Below are positions 29,860 to 39,541 of a stretch of 64,000 bases of DNA, one piece after another. The DNA is from Blastococcus colisei (GTDB taxonomy: Bacteria > Actinomycetota > Actinomycetes > Mycobacteriales > Geodermatophilaceae). Where the stretch lies: contig NZ_VFQE01000001.1 in the NCBI RefSeq assembly GCF_006717095.1, positions 3,968,001 to 4,032,000 on the forward strand. The letters run 5' to 3'. Under the pieces are notes generated by a model. It did no database searches, was not told the origin of the DNA, and saw only the letters and a program-made list of their open reading frames with translations. Position numbers and translations under genes: made by a program. Positions within the stretch are counted from its first letter, which is position 1, and every line of letters begins with the position of its first letter.

Positions 29860-30891
29860 GTGGTGGAGAACGAGCGGATCGGGACGGAGACCGAGCACAC
29901 CGGTGTCCGGATCGCCCACGTCGAGCAGTCGCCGGTCCGGCAGGTCTGGCGCCGGGTTCTCATCGCCGCCGTCGTCCTGGCGGTCGTGGTGCTCGTCGTC
30001 TACATCGACCGGGACGGCTACGAGGACAGCAAGGGCGGCCCCATCTCGCTGCTCGACGCGACCTACTACGCCACCGTCACCCTGTCCACGACCGGCTACG
30101 GCGACATCACACCGGTCACTCCCGGGGCTCGGCTGGTCAACATCCTGCTGATCACGCCCCTGCGGATCATGTTCCTCATCGTCCTCATCGGGACGACCCT
30201 CGAAGCCCTCACCGCGCGCTCGCGGGAGGAGTTCCGCATCCGACGCTGGAGGTCCCGCGTGCGCCAGCACGTCATCGTGTGCGGCTACGGCACCAAGGGC
30301 CGCAGCGCCATCCGCTCACTCGTCGCCAGCGGCACGACGCCGGACAGGATCGTCGTCGTCGACCCGGAGCCGCGGGCCATCGACGAGGCGAACTCCGTCG
30401 GGCTGACCGGCATCGTCGGTGACGCCGGGCGCACCGAGGTGCTGCGCCGGGCCTCGGTGGAGCGGGCCCGCGCGGTCATCGTCGCCGCCAACCGGGACGA
30501 CGCCGCCGTGCTCATCACCCTCACCGTGCGCCAGCTCAACCCGAGCGTGCCGATCACGACCAGCGTCCGGGAGGAGGAGAACGCCAACCTGCTCCGCCAG
30601 TCCGGCGCCGACACGGTCATCACCACCTCGGCGACCTCCGGCCGGCTGCTCGGTCTCTCCACCGACGCCCCCCGCGTGGTCGCGGTCGTCGAGGACCTCG
30701 TCACCGGCGGTCAGGGCCTCGACCTGCACCAGCGGACGGTCAACTCCAGCGAGGTCGGCCTCGGCCCCCGATCGCTGCGCGACATGGTCCTGTCGGTCAC
30801 CCGTGGCGGCCGGACACTGCGCTTCGACGATCCGCTCATCGGCACCCTGCAGCCCGAGGACGTCCTCGTCGTCGTCCGCAGCCACCACTAG
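29860..30891 (+). CDS. Two-TM potassium channel with TrkA-N (RCK) domain
   Basis: A 343-residue ion channel. TM1 is about residues 31-50, the pore loop carries the selectivity filter TLSTTGYGDITPVT and TM2 is VNILLITPLRIMFLIVLIGTTLE. The cytoplasmic RCK domain starts at HVIVCGYGTKGRSAIRSL (Rossmann turn) and runs to the C-terminus, where a TrkA-C-like segment follows (VVEDLVTGGQGLDLHQR). This is the MthK/Kch-type architecture. GTG 29860 (VVENERIG) is preceded by no strong ribosome site. Confidence 0.92.
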   Translation: MVENERIGTETEHTGVRIAHVEQSPVRQVWRRVLIAAVVLAVVVLVVYIDRDGYEDSKGGPISLLDATYYATVTLSTTGYGDITPVTPGARLVNILLITPLRIMFLIVLIGTTLEALTARSREEFRIRRWRSRVRQHVIVCGYGTKGRSAIRSLVASGTTPDRIVVVDPEPRAIDEANSVGLTGIVGDAGRTEVLRRASVERARAVIVAANRDDAAVLITLTVRQLNPSVPITTSVREEENANLLRQSGADTVITTSATSGRLLGLSTDAPRVVAVVEDLVTGGQGLDLHQRTVNSSEVGLGPRSLRDMVLSVTRGGRTLRFDDPLIGTLQPEDVLVVVRSHH

Positions 30892-30947
30892 ACCCACGCC
30901 GGGCCGACCGACCCGGGAACGAGGGCGCCGTACGAGGCTCGAAGGTC

Positions 30948-30976
30948 TTGACAGCAGCCGGGGTGCACCGGACGCT
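30948..30976 (+). promoter_or_regulatory. Possible sigma-70-type promoter
   Basis: A consensus -35 hexamer TTGACA (30948-30953) is followed after 17 bp by GACGCT (30971-30976), a plausible weak -10. It would serve the membrane protein gene at 31077 with a leader of about 95 nt. Confidence 0.4.
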
Positions 30977-31076
30977 CCTCCGCAATCAGGGGAACTCCGG
31001 CATCACGCGGCCTCCCGCGGCTCCACCGGGCGCAGGACGCTGCCCCACCCTCGCAGTGACGAGGCGGTCCCTGACG

Positions 31077-32423
31077 ATGACCACGTCCGACACCCCCTTG
31101 CCCGCCCCGGCCGAACCGCCCGGGCCCCTCCCACCCGGGACCGGCCCGCTGAGCCCCCCGGCTCCGGGGTCGGAGCCGCCCGGTCCCCCCGTCGCTCTGG
31201 TGGCCGCCCGCGCCCGAGCGCTGAGGTGGGGCGAGCACCGCCCGCACGCCGGCGACAAGCCCCGCCACATCTGGCGCGAGCAGGTGCTGATCCGTGCCAA
31301 CGAGCTCACCGGGCTGGCCATCTGGATGGGGACCCGGGAGTCGGCCACCAGCGACCAGACGCTGCTCGCCACGAACTCCGACCGCGACGCGGCCCTCTGG
31401 AACGACCTCACGGTCGCCCGGGACGCGGCCCTCGGCAGGTCGAGGTGGCCCTCCGGGGCGAGGGCACGGATGGAGCGCGCCGCCGGGAGCCTGGACGCCG
31501 CCGAGGCCGTGCTGCTCAGCCGCAGCCCCGACGACTATCTGCGCGGTCAGCTGCCCGGACTGGTCGCGCACGTGCAGGCCCACCTCCCGCTGGAGCACCC
31601 GCTGCGCGCGTGCACGCTCTCGCTGCACGAGAAGTACGCCGCCCCGGCCGACGAGGCCGATGGAAACCGGGTGGCCGGGATGATCACCGGCGAGGACCGC
31701 ACCGCCCTGGTCGAGGCCGTCCGCGCCGCCGGTTGGGCCGAACGGCGGGAGTACACCCGCCTGCGCAGTTTCTGCACCGCCGTCGCGGTCACCGCCGTCG
31801 CGCTGACCCTGCTCGCGCTCGCCATCGCGGCGGTGAGCGCCCTCCGGCCGACGTGGATGCCCCTGTGCTTCGCCCCCCAGGGGATGAACACGGTGGTCTG
31901 CCCCACGGCGACGGCGGCCGTGGAGGACGGCGAGCCGGCCAGCGGGACGACGGACGGCGAAGGCTCCGGACCGGCCGGCGGGACGGCTGCAGGCGCCGGC
32001 GAGACAGCGGATGGCGAGGGGACCACGGACACGGGCGCGGCGGCCCGGGTCGCGTCGACCATCCGGAGCACCGCACAGGGCACCGACACGGCAGTGGTCA
32101 TGCTGGTCGGCCTGGCGGGGGCGGCGGTCACCGGCGCCGCTGCCCTGCGACGGTTGCGCGGCAGCTCGACACCGTTCGCCGTGCCGCTGACGCTGCTGCT
32201 GCTCAAGCTGCCCGCCGGAGCGCTGACCGCCTTCCTCGGACTCATCCTGCTGCACGGCGAATTCGTCCCGGGGCTCTCCGCGCTCGACACGTCCGGCCAG
32301 ATCCTCGCCTGGGCGCTCCTGTTCGGGGCAGCCCAGCAGCTGGTCACCGGGCTGGTCGACAAGCAGGGGCAGGAGGTACTGGACTCCGTCGGGTCGACAC
32401 CGATGAAGGCGGACAAGGAGTAG
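31077..32423 (+). CDS. Large membrane protein with Pro-rich N-terminus, unknown
   Basis: A 448-residue protein. Residues 1-40 are Pro/Gly-rich and disordered. A soluble alpha-helical region follows (about 45-220; RARALRWGEHRPHAGDKPRHIWREQVLIRANELTG). A hydrophobic segment lies near 232-255, then an acidic Gly/Thr/Ala-rich linker, then about three more membrane segments (VVMLVGLAGAAVTGAAAL, LTLLLLKLPAGALTAFLGLILL, ILAWALLFGAAQQLVTGLVDKQG). No catalytic motif is visible and I do not recognise a family. It ends 2 bp before the convergent adenylate cyclase stop. Confidence 0.75.
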   Translation: MTTSDTPLPAPAEPPGPLPPGTGPLSPPAPGSEPPGPPVALVAARARALRWGEHRPHAGDKPRHIWREQVLIRANELTGLAIWMGTRESATSDQTLLATNSDRDAALWNDLTVARDAALGRSRWPSGARARMERAAGSLDAAEAVLLSRSPDDYLRGQLPGLVAHVQAHLPLEHPLRACTLSLHEKYAAPADEADGNRVAGMITGEDRTALVEAVRAAGWAERREYTRLRSFCTAVAVTAVALTLLALAIAAVSALRPTWMPLCFAPQGMNTVVCPTATAAVEDGEPASGTTDGEGSGPAGGTAAGAGETADGEGTTDTGAAARVASTIRSTAQGTDTAVVMLVGLAGAAVTGAAALRRLRGSSTPFAVPLTLLLLKLPAGALTAFLGLILLHGEFVPGLSALDTSGQILAWALLFGAAQQLVTGLVDKQGQEVLDSVGSTPMKADKE

Positions 32424-32425
32424 CG

Positions 32426-33949
32426 CTACTCCGCGCGCACCCAGGTGGTGGTCGCCTCGCCGCGGCCGCGCAGCTCGACCGCGGCGTCGCGCACCCAGTG
32501 CACGCGCTCCTCGGGCCCCGCGGCGAGCACCGTGGCCTCGCTCGCCACGACACGGCCGGACTGCTCCTTGGCCACCTCGGTGAGCCGGGCCGCCTCGTTC
32601 ACCGGATCGCCGATCACGGTGTACTCCAGCCGGCTGGCCGCGCCGACCTGACCGGCCCAGACCCGCCCGCAGGCGACCCCCACCCCGACGTCCACCTCGC
32701 CGGCCTCCCGGACGGCGTCGCAGATGCTGCGGGCCGCCCGCAGCGCGGCACCTGCAGGGTCGGGGTGATCGGTGGGCGCCCCGAAGACGCAGAGCGCGGC
32801 GTCGCCCTCGAACTTGTTGACCAGGCCGCCGTCGGCCTCGATCGTCTCGACGACGACCTGGAAGAAGCGGTTGAGCAGTCCGACCATCTCGGCCGGTCCG
32901 GTCCGGCGGACCAGTGACGTGGAGCCGGCGATGTCGACGAACAGGGCGGCGACGGTGCGTTCCTCACCGCCCAGGGAGACGCCGGTGTCGAGAGCCCGCT
33001 GGGCGACCGTCGTCCCGACGTGGCGGCCGAACAGGTCGCGCAGCCGTTCCCGCTCGGCCAGGCCGGCGGCCATGGTGTTGACGCCCTCCTGGAGGAGCCC
33101 GATCTCACCGGCGTCGTCGACGACCACGCGGACGTCGTAGTCGCCGGTGCCGATCCGTCCGACGGCCTCGCGCAGGTCGCGCAGCGGCTGCCCCACCGCC
33201 CGGGCGATGAGCAGGGTCGCCAGCGCGCCGACGAGCAGGGCGACCACCACGAGGAAGACGACCGCTCCCTCCCCGGGGCCGCCGGGGTTGCTCGGGTCGA
33301 GGAACAGCAGGACGACGCCGAGCATCGGGACGCCGCTGGTGAGCAGCCAGGCGAGCAGCAGGCGCGGGCGGACACCGAGGACGAGCGTGCCCGCCGGCGG
33401 GTGGGCCGTCAGGGCGATCGCGGTGACCACGCGCGCGGCCCGGGCGACCAGCAGATAGGTGACGCCGGCGGTGGCCAGCCCGCCGAGGAGGATGGCGACC
33501 GCCACCCGCAGTCCGACCCGCGCGTCGGGGAAGGCCCCGGCTGCGACGAGCCCGACGACGACCGCGCCGGCGAGCCACACCGCGCCCGCGATCAGGGCCG
33601 TGTCCAGCGGCAGCCGCAGCACGTGGCCGGCCTCGTCGCTGCTCGGGGGGCGACCGGCCATGAGCCAGCGGTTCGTGGCGCGCTGACGACGCAGGCCGAC
33701 GACGGTGGCCACCGGCAGCGCCACGACCAGGTAGGCGGCGACGGTGAGCAGCACCGGCGTGCGGCCGCTGTCCCCGCTCCCGTCCTCCACGCCGAGCAGC
33801 AGCACGGCCACGGTGGCGACGCCGACGAGGTTCGCGCCGAGGACCAGCACCACGATGGCCGGGACGGCGCTGCGACCGCTCGGCGCCCAGTACGTCCAGG
33901 GCTGGTCGCGGCGCACGGTCCGCGGGCCGCGACTGTCGCCGAGGGTCAC
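32426..33949 (-). CDS. Membrane class III adenylate/guanylate cyclase with HAMP domain
   Basis: A 507-residue cyclase. About six hydrophobic segments fill residues 28-265, followed by a HAMP-like linker (RAVGQPLRDLREAVGRIGTGDYDVRVVVDDAGEIGLLQEGVNTMAAGL). The catalytic domain contains ALFVDIAGSTSLVRR (first metal Asp), GGLVNKFEGDAALCVFGAP (substrate-specifying and second metal Asp) and EYTVIGDPVNEAARLTEVA. These fit an active homodimeric class III cyclase like the mycobacterial Rv1318c group. GTG 33949 is the start. Confidence 0.93.
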   Translation of the reverse strand: MTLGDSRGPRTVRRDQPWTYWAPSGRSAVPAIVVLVLGANLVGVATVAVLLLGVEDGSGDSGRTPVLLTVAAYLVVALPVATVVGLRRQRATNRWLMAGRPPSSDEAGHVLRLPLDTALIAGAVWLAGAVVVGLVAAGAFPDARVGLRVAVAILLGGLATAGVTYLLVARAARVVTAIALTAHPPAGTLVLGVRPRLLLAWLLTSGVPMLGVVLLFLDPSNPGGPGEGAVVFLVVVALLVGALATLLIARAVGQPLRDLREAVGRIGTGDYDVRVVVDDAGEIGLLQEGVNTMAAGLAERERLRDLFGRHVGTTVAQRALDTGVSLGGEERTVAALFVDIAGSTSLVRRTGPAEMVGLLNRFFQVVVETIEADGGLVNKFEGDAALCVFGAPTDHPDPAGAALRAARSICDAVREAGEVDVGVGVACGRVWAGQVGAASRLEYTVIGDPVNEAARLTEVAKEQSGRVVASEATVLAAGPEERVHWVRDAAVELRGRGEATTTWVRAE

Positions 33950-34020
33950 GCGTTCATGATCGCGGAGCGGCGCGGAGAAGCGCCGGGCGGGTGGCAGAGA
34001 TTCCCTGGTCGGGTGTCGGC

Positions 34021-34476
34021 TCAGCGTGGCCCTTCGAGGCGGTTCCGGAGCGCGGCGAGGTCCTTCCGGTTGGCCCGCCGCATCGCCGCGGCCATCACCG
34101 GGGCGGCGATCCCGGCGAAGCCAAGGGGCCGCCCGCGGTTGCGCAGGGTCATCCGGGTGGCGTCGTCGTCCACGGCCTGCCAGGTGTAGGTGGTCTCCAT
34201 GGGGAACGGCCCCTGCGCCGTCCGCATGACCAGCCGCTCACCGGGGACGAGCTCGACCACCTCGTAGGTGTAGGCCAGCCGGCGGCCGAGGAAGCTCGCG
34301 ACGAAGGCCATGCGCGAGCCGACGGCGACCGGCGGCGGCGTCTCCCACTCGACGGAGGCGATGTTGACGTACCACTCGGGCGCGTTCGAGGGGTCGCCGG
34401 CGTAGGCGGCCACCTCCGCCACCGGGCGCCCGATCACCGTCTCGGTCAGCACGTCGACCTCGCTCGCCACGGCCAT
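34021..34476 (-). CDS. SRPBCC (START-like) family protein
   Basis: A 151-residue helix-grip protein. Typical segments are VLTETVIGRPVAEVAAYAGDPSNAPEWYVNIASVEWETPPPVAVGSRM at the N-terminus and TYEVVELVPGERLVMRTAQGPFPMETTYTW in the middle, with a C-terminal helix MRRANRKDLAALRNRLE. It would bind a hydrophobic ligand in the central cavity; the ligand is unknown. ATG 34476 is preferred over an upstream start at 34593, whose extension overlaps argG and looks non-coding. Confidence 0.85.
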   Translation of the reverse strand: MAVASEVDVLTETVIGRPVAEVAAYAGDPSNAPEWYVNIASVEWETPPPVAVGSRMAFVASFLGRRLAYTYEVVELVPGERLVMRTAQGPFPMETTYTWQAVDDDATRMTLRNRGRPLGFAGIAAPVMAAAMRRANRKDLAALRNRLEGPR

Positions 34477-34507
34477 CCCTTCCCGAGACCATCCTCCGCC
34501 CGAGTGA

Positions 34508-35974
<1,467 letters not shown>

Positions 35975-35991
<17 letters not shown>

Positions 35992-36445
35992 AAGCCGGGG
36001 TGCTGCCCGCGGACCGCGGCGACAGCCCGGTGACCTGACGGCTGTGCCCCCGCATCTCCGTGAGCAGTTGCCCGTCCCCGTCTCGGGTGAGGGCCACGTC
36101 GTAGATGCCGCCCCGGCCCACGACGGCCCGTTCGACGGCGGTGGCGGTGACGGCGTCGCCGGCATGAGCGGAAGCCAGGTACTCGATGCTGCACGAGCGC
36201 CCGACGGCGGGGTGGCCGTGCGAGTTGCAGGCCATCGCGAACGCGATGTCGGCGACCGCGAACAGAGCCGCGCCATGCGCGCTGCCGTGCCCGTTGAGCA
36301 TCTCGGGGCGGATGGTCATGTGCGCGGTCACGGCACCGGGCGCCACGGAGCTCACGGTGAGGCCGAGCGCACGGGCCGTGGTGTCACCGGACAGGAATCG
36401 GGCCACCGACTCCTCGGCGATCTGCTGCTCGGTCCGGTCGGACAT
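35975..36445 (-). CDS. PaaI-like hotdog-fold acyl-CoA thioesterase
   Basis: A 156-residue hotdog thioesterase. The characteristic helix segment MLNGHGSAHGAALFAVADIAFAMACNSHG carries the catalytic-region HGxxHGG-like motif of PaaI proteins; a second strand, VGRSCSIEYLASAHAGDAVTATA, follows. It would hydrolyse a (hydroxyphenyl)acetyl-CoA-type thioester. The final codons (LHDHA) and the TAG are part of the argG operator, an odd double use of sequence. ATG 36445 is the only good start. Confidence 0.9.
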
Positions 36446-36498
36446 CTGCGCTCCTAGGTCGGGTCATCCGCCGACGAGGCACCAGGAACGACGTCCGG

Positions 36499-36585
36499 CG
36501 CGTGGTCCGATCCGACCACGCGGGTGTCCCGCTCCGGTTGGTCGGTTCGGGCGATGCGGACCGACCGGGCAGATTCCTAGCGTCG
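36499..36585 (+). promoter_or_regulatory. Putative LuxR-regulated promoter region upstream of 36627
   Basis: A 9-bp inverted repeat (36499-36507/36514-36522) built on GTGGTC..GACCAC is followed by TTGGTCG (36538-36544) and CTAGCGTCG (36577-36585). The last two occur with exactly the same 39-bp offset upstream of the hydrolase gene at 39542. The TAGCGT could be a -10 box, with the TTGGTCG block lying where an activator would bind. Confidence 0.55.
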
Positions 36586-36626
36586 GTTCCCGTCAGGAAA
36601 CCACTCCGGCATCCGAGGAGGCGGCC

Positions 36627-36911
36627 ATGTCCGTCGTGATGATGATCGACAACCCGAACGGCTCGCAGGAGATCTACGAGAAGGTGGCCTCAGGCGTGAC
36701 GCTGCCGATCGGCGGGCGGGTCCACCTGGCCGGCCCCCGGCCGGGCGGCGGCTGGCGCGTGATCGAGGTGTGGGACACCGAGGAGGAGGCCCGCAGGTTC
36801 CTCCGGGAGCGGTTCGGTCCCGCCCTGCGTGCCGCCGGAGCGCCCGGCCCCCCGCCGGAGCCGGAGTTCTGGCCGCTCCACCGCCTTGCGACGACGGAGG
36901 TGCCGGCATGA
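36627..36911 (+). CDS. Small protein, possible antibiotic-biosynthesis-monooxygenase-like fold
   Basis: A 94-residue protein. The arrangement MSVVMMIDNPNGSQEIYEKV / GWRVIEVWDTEEEARRFLRERFGPAL resembles dimeric alpha-beta barrel proteins of the ABM type, but no active-site residue can be assigned. GAGGAGG precedes ATG 36627. The stop overlaps the next start (ATGA), so it is co-translated with a membrane protein. It belongs to the island around the LuxR regulator. Confidence 0.75.
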   Translation: MSVVMMIDNPNGSQEIYEKVASGVTLPIGGRVHLAGPRPGGGWRVIEVWDTEEEARRFLRERFGPALRAAGAPGPPPEPEFWPLHRLATTEVPA

Positions 36912-37663
36912 CCGCCATCCGGGCCGGGGCCACTGCGCCGGCGGGGACGGGAGACCACGCATCCGCCGTCCGCACCCCGCAGGGCGCCGACGGCTCCTCG
37001 CGCGGGCCGGTTCCGTGGGGTCGGGCCCGGCGGATCACCGCCGCGGGCACCGTGGCCACGGCCCCGGTGGTGCTGCTCGCCGGGATCGGCTACCACCCGT
37101 TCATCGCCGACCTCCGGGACAAGGAGGCGGTGGCGGCCGCGCTCACCGCCGACGTGACCCGCTGGTCGATCGCGCACCTCGTGGTGGCCGTCGGGGCACC
37201 GCTGGTCGCGCTGGCTTTCCTCGCGGTCGCCGCGGCGCTGCGACAGCGCGGCGAGTGGCGGTGGAGCGCCCGCTCCGTGCCGTTCGTGGTGGTGGGCAGC
37301 ACCCTCTTCGCGCTGCTGCCCGCCATGGAGATCACCGTGCTGGCGGCCACGCTCGCCGGCGCGGACCCGGTCGCGGTACTCCTCGAGCTCGACGCGTGGT
37401 TCATGCCGTTGCTGCTCTCCGGAGCCGGGGTCTTCGCCATCGGCGTCGCGTTCGTCGCCCGCTCGGTGGTCTCGGCCGCCGTGCTCCGGCGAGGGACGAC
37501 GGTGCTGGTCGGAACGGCGTTGCTGGTGGCCGCCGTGTCCCGGTTCCTCCCGTTCACCGCTGCCCTGCTCGTCGGGGCCGGAGCCCTCGCGGTGGTCCTC
37601 TGGCCGCTCGTCGGGCTGGTGGCGGCACGGCCGGTTCCGCGCGTCGGCACAGCCGCACGCTGA
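36908..37663 (+). CDS. Multi-pass membrane protein, unknown
   Basis: A 251-residue membrane protein with about six hydrophobic segments (about 45-62, 88-112, 120-145, 160-178, 187-205, 210-232). A short N-terminal disordered region precedes them. No recognised motif. It is translationally coupled to the small ABM-like protein and its promoter region resembles that of the hydrolase-like gene at 39542, so both are probably under the LuxR regulator encoded between them. Confidence 0.75.
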   Translation: MTAIRAGATAPAGTGDHASAVRTPQGADGSSRGPVPWGRARRITAAGTVATAPVVLLAGIGYHPFIADLRDKEAVAAALTADVTRWSIAHLVVAVGAPLVALAFLAVAAALRQRGEWRWSARSVPFVVVGSTLFALLPAMEITVLAATLAGADPVAVLLELDAWFMPLLLSGAGVFAIGVAFVARSVVSAAVLRRGTTVLVGTALLVAAVSRFLPFTAALLVGAGALAVVLWPLVGLVAARPVPRVGTAAR

Positions 37664-37721
37664 CCCTCCGGGAGGCGCGCGGCCTCGGACCGCGGACCGG
37701 AAGGGGGGCGCCCGTCCCCCT

Positions 37722-37738
37722 GGACCGATCCGCGGTCC
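37722..37738. promoter_or_regulatory. GGACCG dyad upstream of the LuxR regulator
   Basis: An inverted repeat GGACCG-ATCCG-CGGTCC lies 32 bp before the regulator start. Related GACC/GGTC dyads precede the flanking operons, so it may be the regulator's own operator. Confidence 0.45.
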
Positions 37739-37769
37739 GACGTGTTGCATGGTGTCCGGGGAGCAGCAG

Positions 37770-39410
37770 ATGCCGGATACGCAGCAGCTGAGGATCGGGC
37801 GGGACGCGATCACCACCCGGGCGTGGACGCAGGCCTACGAGGCCCTGTCCGCAGCCGACGGGGACGGCGAACTGGGCGCCGACGACCTCGACCGCCTGGC
37901 GATCGCGGCCTATCTGACCGGGCACGACGACGCCTACGAGCACGCCCTCGATCGCGCCGTCCGTCTCCTCCTGGACGGGGAGGACCTGCGTCGGGCGGCG
38001 CGCACCGCGTTCTGGCTGGCGCTGGGCCTGTTCCGGCTCGGCGAGCCGGCCCGCGCCGGAGGATGGCTGTCCCGTGCCCACCGGGCCCTGGCCGAGGACG
38101 GCGATCGGCCGTGCGCCGAGCAGGGCCTGCTGCTGGTCCCCGCCGGATTGCAGCGCCTGTTCTCCGGGGACGGGGAGGGGGCGGCCGAGGTCTTCCAGCA
38201 GGTGGTCGACGTCGGGGCACGGTTCCGGGACCCGGACGTCACCGCGTTCGGTGTGCTCGGCTCCGGCCAGGCGATGGTCGCCTGCGGCGACCGCGAGCGA
38301 GGCCTCGCGCTGCTCGACGAGGCGATGGTCGCCGTCACCGGGAGGGACGTCTCGCCGATCACCGTCGGCATCGTCTACTGCGCGGTGATCGAGAACTGCC
38401 ACCTGGCGTTCGACCTGCACCGGGCCCGGGAGTGGACCGCCGAGCTCACCCGGTGGTGCGCCGCGCAGCCCGACCTCGTGCCGTACCGGGGGCAGTGCCT
38501 GGTCCACCGGGCCCAGGTGCTCGCGCTCGAGGGGCACTGGTCGCAGGCCACGGAAGAGATGCGGCGGGCGCGTGAACGACTGGCGGATCCGCCGGGGCAG
38601 CCCGCCGTGGGCATGGCCTGGTACGAGACCGGGGAGTTGCTGCGCCGGCAGGGCCGGCACGGAGAGGCCGAGGACTGCTACCGGCGGGCCAGCCAGCACG
38701 GTCATCCGCCGCAGCCGGGAATGCTCCTGCTGCGCCTGGCGCAGGGCCGGGAGGAGGACGCCCGCGCGGCGATCGACGCGGCGCTGTCGACGGCGACCTC
38801 CGGCGGTGCCCGCTGGCACCTGCTGGCGGCCGCGAGCGAGGTGTGCTGCGCGTGCGGGGACACCTCCGCGGCCCGCGCGGCCGCCGACGAGCTGGACGAG
38901 GTCGCCCGGCAGCAGACCGGGGAGTGGCTACGGGCCATCGCCGCGACGGCCGTCGGGAGCGTGCTCCTGGCCGAGGGCAGCGCGCGGGAAGCGGGCGCGG
39001 TGCTGCGCGGGGCCTTCGAGGCGTGGCGCGAGCTGCACGTCCCGTACGAGGCCGCACGCGTGCGGCTCCTGCTCGGTGAGGTCTCCGCCGCGCTGGGCGA
39101 CACCGACGGCGCGCTCCTCGAGTGGGATGCCGCCCGGTACACCTTCGAGGAACTGGGGGCGCTCGATGAATTGGCCCGCGTCGAGGCCCGCCTCTCCCCG
39201 GAGCCACGGTCGCGCCCCAGCGGGCTGACCGAGCGGGAGGTGGAGGTGCTCCGGCTGGTGGCTCGGGGCTGCACCAACCGCGAGATCGCGGACGCGCTCG
39301 TGCTCAGCGAGCACACCGTCCGGCGGCACCTGCAGAACGTGTTCGGCCGCCTGGGGGTCTCCTCGCGGGCGGCCGCCGCCACGTTCGCGGTGCGGCACGA
39401 CCTGATCTGA
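37770..39410 (+). CDS. LuxR-type regulator with helical-repeat (TPR-like) sensor region
   Basis: A 546-residue MalT-like regulator without an ATPase domain. The first ~460 residues form tandem helical hairpins of TPR character (AARTAFWLALGLFRLGEPARAGGWLSRAHRAL, GMAWYETGELLRRQGRHGEAEDCYRRASQHG, and others). The C-terminal HTH is SGLTEREVEVLRLVARGCTNREIADALVLSEHTVRRHLQNVFGRLGVSSR. ATG 37770 follows GGGGAG with good spacing; an upstream ATG at 37749 has no ribosome site. It lies between two operons that share a promoter/operator pattern, so local activation is inferred. Confidence 0.88.
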   Translation: MPDTQQLRIGRDAITTRAWTQAYEALSAADGDGELGADDLDRLAIAAYLTGHDDAYEHALDRAVRLLLDGEDLRRAARTAFWLALGLFRLGEPARAGGWLSRAHRALAEDGDRPCAEQGLLLVPAGLQRLFSGDGEGAAEVFQQVVDVGARFRDPDVTAFGVLGSGQAMVACGDRERGLALLDEAMVAVTGRDVSPITVGIVYCAVIENCHLAFDLHRAREWTAELTRWCAAQPDLVPYRGQCLVHRAQVLALEGHWSQATEEMRRARERLADPPGQPAVGMAWYETGELLRRQGRHGEAEDCYRRASQHGHPPQPGMLLLRLAQGREEDARAAIDAALSTATSGGARWHLLAAASEVCCACGDTSAARAAADELDEVARQQTGEWLRAIAATAVGSVLLAEGSAREAGAVLRGAFEAWRELHVPYEAARVRLLLGEVSAALGDTDGALLEWDAARYTFEELGALDELARVEARLSPEPRSRPSGLTEREVEVLRLVARGCTNREIADALVLSEHTVRRHLQNVFGRLGVSSRAAAATFAVRHDLI

Positions 39411-39455
39411 GCGAGTGCGGCGTGGCCCGTTCGGACCATGCGCCGACCGGACCGA

Positions 39456-39503
39456 TTGGTCGTCCTGGTCGATGCCGCCGGGCGGTCGGGCTCCCTAGCG
39501 TCG
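39456..39503 (+). promoter_or_regulatory. Putative LuxR-regulated promoter region upstream of 39542
   Basis: TTGGTCG (39456-39462) and CTAGCGTCG (39495-39503) repeat the pattern at 36538-36585 with identical spacing, including a shared GATGC between them. A GGACCGAT..GGTC segment just upstream adds a dyad. The distance from CTAGCGTCG to the start codon is also similar (47 versus 50 bp). Confidence 0.55.
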
Positions 39504-39541
39504 ACGGCATCCGCACCTCAGACGCGACCGAGGAGGCCGCC

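Noticed and set aside
37690-37720. Terminator of the membrane protein gene at 36908
   Set aside because: GGGGG..CCCCC could pair, but the stem is only 5 bp and overlaps the region of the regulator's likely operator.
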